36,298 bases of DNA from an uncultured Pseudomonadota bacterium (GTDB lineage: Bacteria; Myxococcota_A; UBA796; GCA-2862545). The position numbers were made by a program, and so were the translations under genes. Location: contig CAIOSP010000056.1 in the NCBI GenBank assembly GCA_903861005.1, positions 1-36,298 of the forward strand, written 5' to 3'. This document shows, piece after piece, positions 1-7,176 of this stretch. The notes beneath the pieces are model-generated. The model was given only the letters and a program-made list of their open reading frames with translations. It ran no database searches and was not told the origin of the DNA. Every line of letters begins with the position of its first letter. Positions within the stretch are counted from its first letter, which is position 1.

Positions 1-195
1 CGACAGGCAGCTACGACGGGTTGACCGCGAAGGCGTAGGTGCGCGCGCGGGTCGGCGAGCGGGTTTGCGGTCCCGGTCGGCGCGGAGCGGAAGGGCTCGA
101 CAGGTCGGTGAGCCGGGGGTGCAGAAGGGGATCGCGGTCGCCAACTGGCTGTGGTAGAGCTTCGGAAGCGCGGGGGAGGATTTTGAACAGCCTGT
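1..195 (+). mobile_element. IS91-like 3'-end repeat, copy 1 (cut by window edge)
   Basis: This non-coding stretch matches about 4920-5378 and 6400-6790 over most of its length. Shared blocks include the CGACAGGCAGCTACG-type start, GTGACCGCGAAGG, the GTGGTAGA box at 151-158 and a small hairpin, GCTTC-G-GAAGC, at 159-169. The similarity stops just after GCCTGT at 190-195, where the lipoprotein gene takes over. The left part lies outside the window. Assignment to an IS91-like element comes from the longer copies, which carry a transposase C-terminal remnant. Repeat status is seen directly; family assignment is inference. Confidence 0.6.
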
Positions 196-710
196 CGTGT
201 GGCCTGGGGGCTCGGTCATTGACCGTATTCCTGCTGGCTTGCGGAGTCCGGGGACCTGACGACGGCGATTGCCTAGCGGTGATGGACAGTGATTTGCGGC
301 CTTTTGCGGCCACCCTCAATAATCGCGTGTGCGAGGCTTGCGATGCTCATCCGTTCGCATGGCCTCGCGGACTGCGGCGTATGCCGGACGGTACCATGTA
401 CGCTTGGCTTTCGGACAGTTCGGGTGGATACAATACAAGTTTCTACGCGGCAGACGGTCGTCAGGTTGCCTACCGAGCGTGTGGCGATGCGGGCGTGCCA
501 ATACCGCCCGAATGTCGGGCGCCTGGGGACACAGCGGAGGAGACGTTTTGTGCCTGGAAGGGCCTAGACCTTCGCGCCGCCGTTGTGACCTGCGAAGACC
601 GATCCGCATGCGACGTCGAACCCGCCAGCGGAACGCTCACCCTTCCCGATAGTTGCGGTCTGGCGCAGTTTTTCAACTCGGACGTTCCGTCATCGTGTCT
701 GGCGCCGTAA
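183..710 (+). CDS. Small cysteine-rich lipoprotein, function unknown
   Basis: Not recognised. With the TTG start at 183 the protein is 175 residues and begins with a short hydrophobic segment ending in a lipobox (FLLAC, Cys20), so it is probably a lipidated envelope protein. The mature part is rich in cysteine (paired CEAC, CEDRSAC and several singles) and has no domain I recognise. A longer frame opens at 39, but its first 48 codons lie in the repeat and read as Arg/Gly noise. The Shine-Dalgarno-like GGAGGA (175-180) and the TTG both lie inside the right end of the repeat, so the element may supply the translation start. The GGAGGA-to-TTG spacing is short (2 nt), which weakens this start. 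Confidence 0.5.
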   Translation: MNSLSCGLGARSLTVFLLACGVRGPDDGDCLAVMDSDLRPFAATLNNRVCEACDAHPFAWPRGLRRMPDGTMYAWLSDSSGGYNTSFYAADGRQVAYRACGDAGVPIPPECRAPGDTAEETFCAWKGLDLRAAVVTCEDRSACDVEPASGTLTLPDSCGLAQFFNSDVPSSCLAP

Positions 711-953
711 AGCGCCCCAACCTAAGATGACGCTATCAAGCGTAGAGGTTCGTCGGGATGCCCAGCCGAGTGACTTGGCTTCCCATCGGATCGGCCTCCT
801 GATCCGTATTCGACGTCGGGAGGCGGTCGGAGTCACCAGTCCGTTCGTCGGGCCGGACTCCGACAGCGCGGGCACGGTGGCCAAGTTGAGGCCTGACCTT
901 GCCCCCAAGTGCCGGACCGTCGGGTAGGTTCGACCCCTCTCGGCCGCGAAGCC

Positions 954-2009
954 TCATCCCGAGCGGCGACCACCACCCGTACGACTCTCCTCCACAGATG
1001 GAGTGACGTGGTGGTTGGCGACGGTCGGCGGCAGCGTGTGGCCGCGCGCCTGCAGATCGAGCGCATGGGGATGCCGGGCGTAGTGCTCGCGAAGGATTCG
1101 GCAGAACGCCAGCTTCTCGGCGTCGCCCACGGCGCCCGAGGCCGGCAGCGCGGCGACGAGGCTGCGCAGGAGCTCGTTCTGCGGCTTCGGCATCGCCGGC
1201 TCCCAGGACGCGAGCAGCGCGCGATCGACGACCGCCGGCAGCGATCCGAGGATGCCGAGATCGTTCTGATCGTGGACGAGCAGCCCGCTCGTCGTACCGC
1301 GATCGAGCGTCAGCACCTGGAAGAGGTAGACCGTGTGGTAGGCGCGCTGCGCTGCGGCCTCCTCTGGCGACGCCGGCTTCGCCGTCGCCAGCTTGTCGCG
1401 GAGGATGTCGCCGTACGCGTCGATCATGACCTCGCCGAACCGCCGCGGGAGCTCGTCGCCTTCCGCACGGAATTGCTCGAGGTAGAAGTGCGCGACGCCG
1501 CGATGCCGGCCCAGGGCCGGGATGCCGAAGTAGCGGTCGCCCTGCGCGATGCCTTCGTCGAGGTGGGCGCCGGATGCCGCCTTCAACGCCGCGAGGAAGC
1601 GGCTGGTGTCGGCATCGTCGGGCATCGATGGGTTGAGGTCGGCCATCAAGCGCCAGTAGCCGCCCCCCACCTTCATCTCGGTCCAGCTGATGTGGAGGTG
1701 CAGCGACGGCGCGCGCGGGTGCGCGGGGTGCACGATCGAGGACAGCGCGCTCGCCGAGCCGAGCGGTCGCTCCGGCCGATCGTCGTAGTGAACGTGCGAG
1801 ACGTTGAGCGAGGCGCGGTTGAACCGCTCCCCGCCGACGTACGTGAGGCGCGTGCCGCCACCGTGGCGACCGTCGTCGCGCTGCCAGCTGAACGGCTCAA
1901 AGCGACCCGGGTCGGCCCCGTCGTTCAGACGACGCAAGAGCTGGGTCTGAAGCGCCTGAATGAGGGAGAAGGCGGCCTGTGCGCGAAGGGAGCTTGAGAA
2001 CGTGGTCAT
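954..2009 (-). CDS. hemF: Coproporphyrinogen III oxidase-like protein (aerobic, HemF family)
   Basis: HemF oxidatively decarboxylates coproporphyrinogen III to protoporphyrinogen IX in haem synthesis, using oxygen. The 351-residue product shows the family pattern in order. SWQRDDGRHGGGTR (about 41-54) corresponds to the Gly-rich N-terminal motif. Next comes ASLNVSHVH (about 66-74), then a VHP segment and a HISWTEMKVGGGYWRLMADLNPS-like strand (about 106-128) aligning with the FGGG-DLTP region. A later GRHRGVAHFYLEQF corresponds to the HRGIGGLFYD motif. It is longer than typical HemF (about 300 residues) because of a C-terminal tail rich in His, Ser and Gly. Several family positions are diverged, so it could be a paralogue rather than the main enzyme. 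No other haem gene is nearby. The start is ATG 2009. Confidence 0.75.
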   Translation of the reverse strand: MTTFSSSLRAQAAFSLIQALQTQLLRRLNDGADPGRFEPFSWQRDDGRHGGGTRLTYVGGERFNRASLNVSHVHYDDRPERPLGSASALSSIVHPAHPRAPSLHLHISWTEMKVGGGYWRLMADLNPSMPDDADTSRFLAALKAASGAHLDEGIAQGDRYFGIPALGRHRGVAHFYLEQFRAEGDELPRRFGEVMIDAYGDILRDKLATAKPASPEEAAAQRAYHTVYLFQVLTLDRGTTSGLLVHDQNDLGILGSLPAVVDRALLASWEPAMPKPQNELLRSLVAALPASGAVGDAEKLAFCRILREHYARHPHALDLQARGHTLPPTVANHHVTPSVEESRTGGGRRSG

Positions 2010-2071
2010 CGCGGCATCTTAGACGGTCTGGTCGCGCGCGTAAAGGCTGGGCCGCGGCGACGGGACTCAGG

Positions 2072-2109
2072 GGTTTACACGGCTACCGGGACACTCTCGG
2101 TTTACACGG
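2072..2109. repeat. Direct repeat GGTTTACACGG x2, possible IS end remnant
   Basis: An 11-bp sequence occurs twice at 2072-2082 and 2099-2109, 27 bp apart. On the minus strand the block starts TGTCAGACGGCCC and carries CCGTGTAAACC twice. Repeated internal boxes after a TGT terminus are typical of IS21-family ends, and an IS630 fragment lies next to it. No IS21 gene is present, so this is at most a solo end. The repeat is seen directly; the IS21 link is a guess. Confidence 0.35.
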
Positions 2110-2129
2110 GCCGTCTGACAGACTCGCGC

Positions 2130-2405
2130 TCACGGTCGCGTCACGAGCCAGAACACGTCCCCCGTCGCGGGACGGACGAGCGCGTAGAGGTACAACCACT
2201 GTGAGCGCGGCTTGTGATCGCCGACGCGATGGTACTCGCGAGGCACCCACACGCGCCGGAAGATCGGCTTCAGGCTCATGCGCGCTTCGTCTTGCGCCCA
2301 GGTCTCCACGCGCGCGTTGGGGTGGTCTCCTTGGATCTGGTTGACGGCGTCTACGAGGCTCTCATTGTTTGAAGGCTTCCTGCTCCTCGTTGCCGGCGGT
2401 CGCAT
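2130..2405 (-). pseudogene. IS630-family transposase fragment
   Basis: This 91-residue frame contains ETWAQDEARMSLKPIFRRVW, the first catalytic-Asp segment of the IS630/Tc1 DDE domain (the D of QDE). It continues with the WLYLYALVRPATGDVFWL strand that normally leads to the second Asp. The N-terminal helix-turn-helix region and the downstream D and E residues are absent: the frame ends right after FWLVTRP. A full IS630 transposase is around 340 residues, so this is a decayed internal piece and cannot transpose. No matching terminal repeats or TA duplication were found. Confidence 0.7.
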
Positions 2406-2563
2406 GACGCGGGCGAGGAACCCTCAGGCTGACCTTGGCACCCGGGTGTCACCCACCTCGTGGCACGGGACCTTCTACGTAGACCTACGGATGTCGCCGC
2501 CGTTGAAGTCGGAGCGCAATCGGGTGTAGCGGTCTAGTCGATCTGGAGCGCGCGGAGGGGCGT

Positions 2564-3538
2564 ATGAACGTGGGCGGCGGGTGGCAGGTCGTAGGCGGAA
2601 GGTTCGTCCTGTTGCTGATCTTGGCTGGGAGCGCGCCACGGTCCGCCGACGCCGCAGGCCGGACATCGATGAAGGTTGTGTGCAAGGACCCGTCGACGGG
2701 CGAGCGCTGGCCGACCTTCGTGATCACGGATTGCCGCTCCAACTACGAGCAAACGGTCAAGACCGTCTCGACGCAGGCGTTTACGAGCATCGAGGTCCTC
2801 CGGCAGACGGTGGTCGCGGGTGGGGGGAGCACCGAGAAGGTGGAGAGCATGGCGAAGAAACTGGAGGGTTGGGTGAGCACCCAACGCGACCAGCTCGTCT
2901 CGTCGTGTGAGGCGCGAATGCATGATCCGTGCAATCGCCCTCGGCAAGCGCTCCTTGACCAAGCCGACGCGTCGATGCGGCAGACCTTCGCGTTGATTGC
3001 CCAGCAGAGCTTGGTGCTCTCCGATGCGCTCGATGAGGCGGATTCTCCGGTGTTTGGCAGCGCTGATGACGGAAGCGGCGGCCTGATTGCTCCGCCGGTC
3101 TCCCGCTCACGGGCCGACGCAGCTCACGCCCTCGTTGGGCTCCGCGCCGCCCGCGAACACGCGCAGGCCCAGCCGGTCGTCGTAGCTCACGCCCATGCCG
3201 CAGATCTGGTCCGCCGTGAGCGTGGCGACCTCGTCGGCGGTGAGGTTCTGCAGGTTGGCCCCCGCCAGCGACACGGAGCCGGTCGGCGTGGTGCCGATTG
3301 GCACACCGATCTCCCGGTTCCACGCGGGGAGAACGTGGAAGCTGACATACGCGCCGCTGTCGTTGACCACGATCGCGATCTCTCCGGGAGTGGCATCCAC
3401 CCAGGAGGTCGCGGACACCCGCTTCTTCCAGATCCACGACGCGCCGGTGATCGCACCCGCGGTGGTGTCGAGCCGGACGAACGGCAGCAGCGTGCCCTCG
3501 TTGGTGAACGACGCGTGCGAGCGCGTGATGACGTTTGA
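2564..3538 (+). CDS. Exported protein, function unknown; 3' part probably not real
   Basis: Not recognised. ATG 2564 has a good Shine-Dalgarno (GGAGGGG) and begins a clear signal peptide: hydrophobic FVLLLILAGSAP, cleavage near ADA-A around residue 31. The next 145 or so residues are a plausible secreted domain, largely helical, with Cys pairs (VVCKDP, TDCRSN, SSCEARMHDPC). From about 3105 onward the frame reads antisense through the neighbouring lipoprotein gene and turns into His/Arg/Ala-rich noise. The formal stop at 3538 gives 324 residues and a 432-nt convergent overlap. I infer that the original 3' end was lost and that only about 2564-3105 is native coding sequence. Confidence 0.5.
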   Translation: MNVGGGWQVVGGRFVLLLILAGSAPRSADAAGRTSMKVVCKDPSTGERWPTFVITDCRSNYEQTVKTVSTQAFTSIEVLRQTVVAGGGSTEKVESMAKKLEGWVSTQRDQLVSSCEARMHDPCNRPRQALLDQADASMRQTFALIAQQSLVLSDALDEADSPVFGSADDGSGGLIAPPVSRSRADAAHALVGLRAAREHAQAQPVVVAHAHAADLVRRERGDLVGGEVLQVGPRQRHGAGRRGADWHTDLPVPRGENVEADIRAAVVDHDRDLSGSGIHPGGRGHPLLPDPRRAGDRTRGGVEPDERQQRALVGERRVRARDDV

Positions 3539-4585
3539 GAAACTCAGCGCGGTCAGACTCTCATTGAGCCACCAAGTCAAGGTAGCCGGCCCTCGGCCGG
3601 TCGAGCCCGACATCTCCTGCTGGACGGCGTCGTTCCAAGCAAAGTCGAGGCCCCAGCCCCGCAGGCCTGCGAGGTGCAACTCGCTGAAGCCGGATACGTA
3701 GGTCGGCCCTGCGTCGGAAACCAGCACGTCGCCGCCATTCTGGTTCGTGCCGGTCTCGCTGACGTAGTCGGTGGGATCGAGCGCCTCATCGTAGATCACG
3801 TACATCGACGACAGGTTGAAGGCGGGTGTGGCGACGTCGGCTCCGTCGGAGGCCGGCCACGCGTCGACGAGGTCGTCGACCCGCAGGAGCGGTCCGTCGA
3901 CTCCTTGGTGAAGCTGCGCGCGCACGTGGACGTCGAAGGTGTAGTCGTGGCCCTGGAGCGCATCGATCACGCCGTCGCGGTCGATGTCGGGGTTGGCGTA
4001 TCGCAGCGAGAGGTCGTCGAACTCACCCAACCAGGCCGCCTCCGATACGGAGAGGCCAAGCGCCAATCTCAGCGTCGTGAAGTCAACACCGGCCGTGGCG
4101 ACCCCGCCCGCCAGGGTGACGGCGCCCAGGTCGAGCGTCGTCGCTCCGCGCGCGGGGAGGGAGTCCAGCGTGGACGAACGGAAGATCGCGACGACCATGT
4201 CGACACCGACGGCGGTGCCATCCACGAACACCAACACGTACGGCCGACCCGGTGCGAGCTCGAGGTGGAAGCTTCCGTCTGCGCCGACCTCGGCGATGCT
4301 CCGCTCCGGGCGGCTGGTCTGCGGATCGACGGCCATCACATGCGTGACGGTGGTGCCGGCGTCGACGCCGAGGCGAAGCGACGCTGCGGTCGGGACGCGG
4401 CCCTGCACGACGAATGCGGCGCCTGCTGGCGCGTCGGTGTCAACCGGCTCGTCGTTGACCGGATCGGTGTCCACGGTCTCCGAGTCGCCGACGCCAGCAG
4501 TGGTGTCGCCCGGCGCGTCGGGAGAAGGGGCGGAGCAGGCGGCGAGGCCGGAACAGACGAGGAAGGCCGGACAGAAGCGACGCAT
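3107..4585 (-). CDS. Large lipoprotein with calcium-loop-like segment, function unknown
   Basis: Not assigned to a known family. From ATG 4585 the product is 492 residues, with a lipoprotein signal (lipobox GLAAC) and a long Asp/Thr/Pro-rich linker typical of myxobacterial surface lipoproteins. Then follow beta-rich regions: one resembles a carboxypeptidase-regulatory-like fold (DGSFHLELAPGRPYVLVF), and an acidic NPDIDRDGVIDALQGHD loop resembles dockerin or thrombospondin-3 calcium sites. Start choice: a GTG 15 nt upstream (4600) is in frame, but AGGA sits about 9 nt before ATG 4585. It is probably anchored in the outer membrane. It converges with the exported-protein gene at 2564. Confidence 0.75.
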   Translation of the reverse strand: MRRFCPAFLVCSGLAACSAPSPDAPGDTTAGVGDSETVDTDPVNDEPVDTDAPAGAAFVVQGRVPTAASLRLGVDAGTTVTHVMAVDPQTSRPERSIAEVGADGSFHLELAPGRPYVLVFVDGTAVGVDMVVAIFRSSTLDSLPARGATTLDLGAVTLAGGVATAGVDFTTLRLALGLSVSEAAWLGEFDDLSLRYANPDIDRDGVIDALQGHDYTFDVHVRAQLHQGVDGPLLRVDDLVDAWPASDGADVATPAFNLSSMYVIYDEALDPTDYVSETGTNQNGGDVLVSDAGPTYVSGFSELHLAGLRGWGLDFAWNDAVQQEMSGSTGRGPATLTWWLNESLTALSFSNVITRSHASFTNEGTLLPFVRLDTTAGAITGASWIWKKRVSATSWVDATPGEIAIVVNDSGAYVSFHVLPAWNREIGVPIGTTPTGSVSLAGANLQNLTADEVATLTADQICGMGVSYDDRLGLRVFAGGAEPNEGVSCVGP

Positions 4586-4711
4586 GGGCGAAATCCTCAC
4601 GAAAATTCCTATCGTTCCCCTTCCGTGTCAACAAGGGTGAGACACCAGCCCCACCGATAAGTACTGTGCAGGGCGTCGCGGCAGTTCACCGGGACCCCGT
4701 CCGAAAAGCCG

Positions 4712-5002
4712 TTGCCGAAGCCGACCCCGGATCCCGAGGTGGCGGACGTGGCGCGCCGCCGATCGTTCACCGCCAAGTACAAACTCCGGGTCCTGCGTGA
4801 GCTCGACGCCGCGACCGAGGCTGGCCAGGCCGGCGAGTTGCCGCGCCGGGAAGGGCTGTACACGTCGCACGTCACCGACTGGCGGCGGAAGCGTGAAGCG
4901 CGACGTCGCGCGGACGTGCCCGAGGTGTACGTGGACCGCCCGCGGCGGCGCTGGATCGCCTGGGGTGAGCTGATCCTGCGGGTGCTCTTCCAGCCGGCTT
5001 GA
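4712..5002 (+). pseudogene. Chimera: IS3-family OrfA fragment joined to IS91-like transposase tail
   Basis: The first 60-65 residues are an IS3-type OrfA N-terminus with its helix-turn-helix: RRRSFTAKYKLRVLRELDA, then LPRREGLYTSHVTDWRRKRE. After KREARR the match ends, and the frame continues as RPRRRWIAWGELILRVLFQ and then a stop. This resembles the W.ELI.RVF segment that precedes the CPxCGG zinc ribbon in IS91-family transposases. That ribbon (TCPGCGG) is found about 30 nt further on in another frame. The open frame is therefore a junction of two dead transposase pieces. OrfA identity is good; the IS91 part is inferred from motif order. Confidence 0.6.
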
Positions 5003-5378
5003 AGCAAGACTCGCAGACCTGCCCCGGCTGCGGCGGCTGAATGCGGCAAGCGGCGACGTGCTGCGCTGGCTGGACGACGAGCGCGTCCTTCCGACCGGGC
5101 TGGCCCGGGGCGGCCTGGTTCTGATCGGGGCGCGGGCGCGCCGAGACCTACAGGCGACATCGTCGGTTCGGTGACGGGGCGAGGCGGCGCGGACATCGAC
5201 AGCCAGCTACGGCGCGGTGACCGCGAAGGTGCAGGTGCGCGCACGGGTTTGCGTTACCGGTCGGCGTGTCGCGCAAGGGCTCGACAGGTCAGCGAGCCTG
5301 GGATGCAGCAGGGGATCGCGCTCGCCGACTGGCTGTGGTCGAGCTTCGGAAGCGGGTGGAGGAGCTTGAACTGCCTGT
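4920..5378 (+). mobile_element. IS91-like 3'-end repeat, copy 2 (5'-truncated)
   Basis: The left end lies inside the IS3 OrfA remnant. The copy includes a frame-shifted transposase tail (WGELILRVLFQ, then TCPGCGG followed by a TGA where copy 3 has TGG), a stretch encoding DVLRWLDDER in copy 3's frame, and the non-coding block shared with copies 1 and 3. It ends with the GTGGTCGA box, hairpin GCTTC-G-GAAGC (5343-5353) and GCCTGT (5373-5378). Relative to copy 3 it has a deletion of about 22 nt near 5050 and a small insertion near 5090, so the copies diverged long ago. Confidence 0.6.
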
Positions 5379-5433
5379 GCTCGTGGTGGTCTCGAGGGGC
5401 ATGGGGGTTAGTAACGCCGCCCCCGGACGACGT

Positions 5434-6075
5434 ATGCCCTCCCTTCGCCTCCTCGTGGTCGGTGCCTCCCAGGGCACCGGTGCGCTGACTGTCTCGGCCG
5501 CCCTGGCGCGCGGGCACCAGGTCACCGCCTTCTCGCGCAGCCCGCAGAAGCTCACGATCGAGCACGCGTCCCTCACGCGGCGAGCGGGGAGCTTTCACGA
5601 TGCCGCCGCCGTGGATGCCGCGGTGGTGGGGCACGACGCCGTCATCATCACCGCCCATTCGTCGCTCGCGGGGTTCAAGGAGAACCCGACCTACGTCTCG
5701 TCGGGCATCGCGCTCGTGATCGAGGCGATGAATCGCCACCGGGTGCCGCGGTTGGTCGTGGTCAGCGCGCTCGGGTCAGGTGAGAGCCGCGTGCTGCTTG
5801 GCTGGTTCATCCGGACGATGCTGAAGGACGGTCTCCTCAAGCTGCCGTCGCAGGATCACGAGCGGAAGGAGGCCCTGACGCGGGCGTCCGACCTGGAGTG
5901 GGTCATCGCGCGTCCGGGTCGCCTCACGAATGGGCCGGCGCGCGGCCGCTACGTCAAACGGGCGGAGATATCTCCGGTCCCCGGCTCGATCTCCCGGGCG
6001 GACTTGGCGGATTTCTTGGTCACCGCCGCGGACTCGGACGCCTGGGTGGGCAAGGCCGTGCAGATCGGCGGATGA
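5434..6075 (+). CDS. NAD(P)-binding atypical SDR (NmrA/flavin-reductase-like)
   Basis: The product is a 213-residue single-domain Rossmann protein. The dinucleotide motif VVGASQGTG (residues 8-16) follows the first strand. Later come AAVVGHDAVIITAH (loss of the usual catalytic Tyr-Lys pair is typical of atypical SDRs), RLVVVSALGSG, and a C-terminal WVIARPGRLTNGP segment common to the YwnB/BLVRB-like group. Substrate unknown. ATG 5434 starts directly at the first strand. An in-frame ATG at 5401 with GAGG just upstream would add 11 residues, and the frame formally opens at 5266 inside the repeat. Its stop overlaps the next start (ATGA), so the two are translationally coupled. Confidence 0.75.
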   Translation: MPSLRLLVVGASQGTGALTVSAALARGHQVTAFSRSPQKLTIEHASLTRRAGSFHDAAAVDAAVVGHDAVIITAHSSLAGFKENPTYVSSGIALVIEAMNRHRVPRLVVVSALGSGESRVLLGWFIRTMLKDGLLKLPSQDHERKEALTRASDLEWVIARPGRLTNGPARGRYVKRAEISPVPGSISRADLADFLVTAADSDAWVGKAVQIGG

Positions 6076-6620
6076 GCGCAGAGGTCGGCGAGCGGCTGCG
6101 GGTGTTGCAGGCGGAGCTGCGCGGGTGTGCAAGGTGCCCCGCGATGACCGGGCCGCCCATCGTCGGGCGACCGACCCTGAGCCGCGTCTACCTCGTCGGG
6201 CAGGCCCCTGGACCGCGGGAGGGTGCGTTGGGGCGGCCGTTCGGGTGGACCGCGGGGCGCACGCTCTTCCAGTGGACGGGCTCGGTCGGGCTCGACGAGG
6301 AGTCGTTCCGCTCGTCGGTGTTCATCGCCGCCGTGTGTCGGTGCTTCCCGGGGACGGCGCCGAGCACCGGGGGCAAGGCGAAGGGCGACCGCGTGCCCGC
6401 GCCCGCAGACCTGCCCGGGCTGCGGCGGCTGGATGCGGCAAGTGGCGTTGGTTCTCGCGGCGAGCGGCGACGTGCTGCGCTGGCTGGACGACGAGCGCGC
6501 TGCCCAGGGCGGCCTGGTTCTGCTCGGGGCACGGGCGCACGGAGACCCACAGGCGACGTCGTCGGTTCGGTGACGGGGCGGGGCGTGGGAGGACATCGAC
6601 AGGCAGCTACGGCGCGGTGA
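6072..6620 (+). pseudogene. Uracil-DNA glycosylase (family 4/5-like), truncated by repeat
   Basis: Residues 1-112 are a convincing start of an iron-sulfur uracil-DNA glycosylase. CARC (Cys19, Cys22) supplies cluster ligands, YLVGQAPGPREGALGRPF (40-57) is the uracil-binding/catalytic motif 1, and IAAVCRCFPG follows with a further cysteine before GDRVPAP. At about 6400 the sequence enters repeat copy 3, and the frame continues as Arg/Gly noise to 6620. Motif 2 (the H-P-S/A loop) and the last cluster cysteine are missing, so the enzyme should be inactive. The start ATG overlaps the stop of the SDR gene. The damage is best explained by insertion of the repeat or recombination at it. Confidence 0.75.
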
Positions 6621-6790
6621 CCGCGAAGGCGGAGGTGCGCGCGCGGGTTGGCGAGCGGGCGGGGCGCGGTCCGGTCGGCTGCGTCGCGGCGCTCGACGCG
6701 CGCGTGAGTCGGGCGCGCAGAAGAGGAGCGCGGGTGCGGACGGGCTGTGGTAGACCTTCGGAAGCGTGGGGAGGGGCTTGAAATGCCTGT
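6400..6790 (+). mobile_element. IS91-like 3'-end repeat, copy 3 (5'-truncated)
   Basis: It begins inside the glycosylase gene at CGCAGACCTGCCC and carries the best-preserved transposase tail: TCPGCGGWMRQVALVL, then DVLRWLDDERAA, ending at a TGA at 6571-6573. The CPxCGG ribbon followed by a short tail is how IS91-family transposases end. The shared non-coding block follows, then the GTGGTAGA box (6747-6754), hairpin CTTC-G-GAAG (6756-6764) and GCCTGT (6785-6790). Similarity to copies 1 and 2 ends there, and an EAL-domain fragment starts about 30 nt later. Confidence 0.6.
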
Positions 6791-6818
6791 GGTCGTCGGA
6801 CACTCCCGTTTTGTCTGG

Positions 6819-6989
6819 TGCGTCCAGTCGATCCTGGCGATGAGCCGGGGCTTGGGCATCGAGGTGGTGGCCGAGGGCATCGAGACGGCCGACGCGCTGC
6901 GCACGCGCGGCCGCACCAAGTACCAGGGCTACCTGTTCAGCCGCCCCATCCCGAACAAGGACTACGAGAGCCTGCTGCACCAGAGCTGA
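6819..6989 (+). pseudogene. EAL-domain (c-di-GMP phosphodiesterase) C-terminal fragment
   Basis: About 56 residues match the end of an EAL domain: the helix SILAMSRGLGIEVVAEGIET with the conserved E of VVAEGIET, then KYQGYLFSRPIP with the Q of the YQGYLFSRP motif, and a normal-looking C-terminus (DYESLLHQS). Everything upstream, including the EAL signature and the DDFGTG loop, is missing: the sequence before it is repeat copy 3. There is no start codon or ribosome-binding site suited to this piece. It is a relic of a phosphodiesterase gene, distinct from the intact REC-EAL gene at 25435. Confidence 0.75.
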
Positions 6990-7176
6990 CGGGCATGGCG
7001 CCGGGCGCAGGCGCCCTGGTGCTGGCGACGCGCTGCGCTGCCTGGACGACCGGGGAGTCCTATGTCGACGGAGGGCGCGGAGGCGCATCCGACGGCGCGT
7101 CCAGGCCTGCGACGAGGCCGTGAGCGCGACGCCTGTGGCCCGCGCACGTTAACGACCGCGCCACGGTAGGAGCCGC

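Noticed and set aside
909-1997. 362-residue plus-strand frame over the HemF-like gene
   Set aside because: The minus-strand frame shows HemF motifs; this one is Arg/Val/Ala noise.
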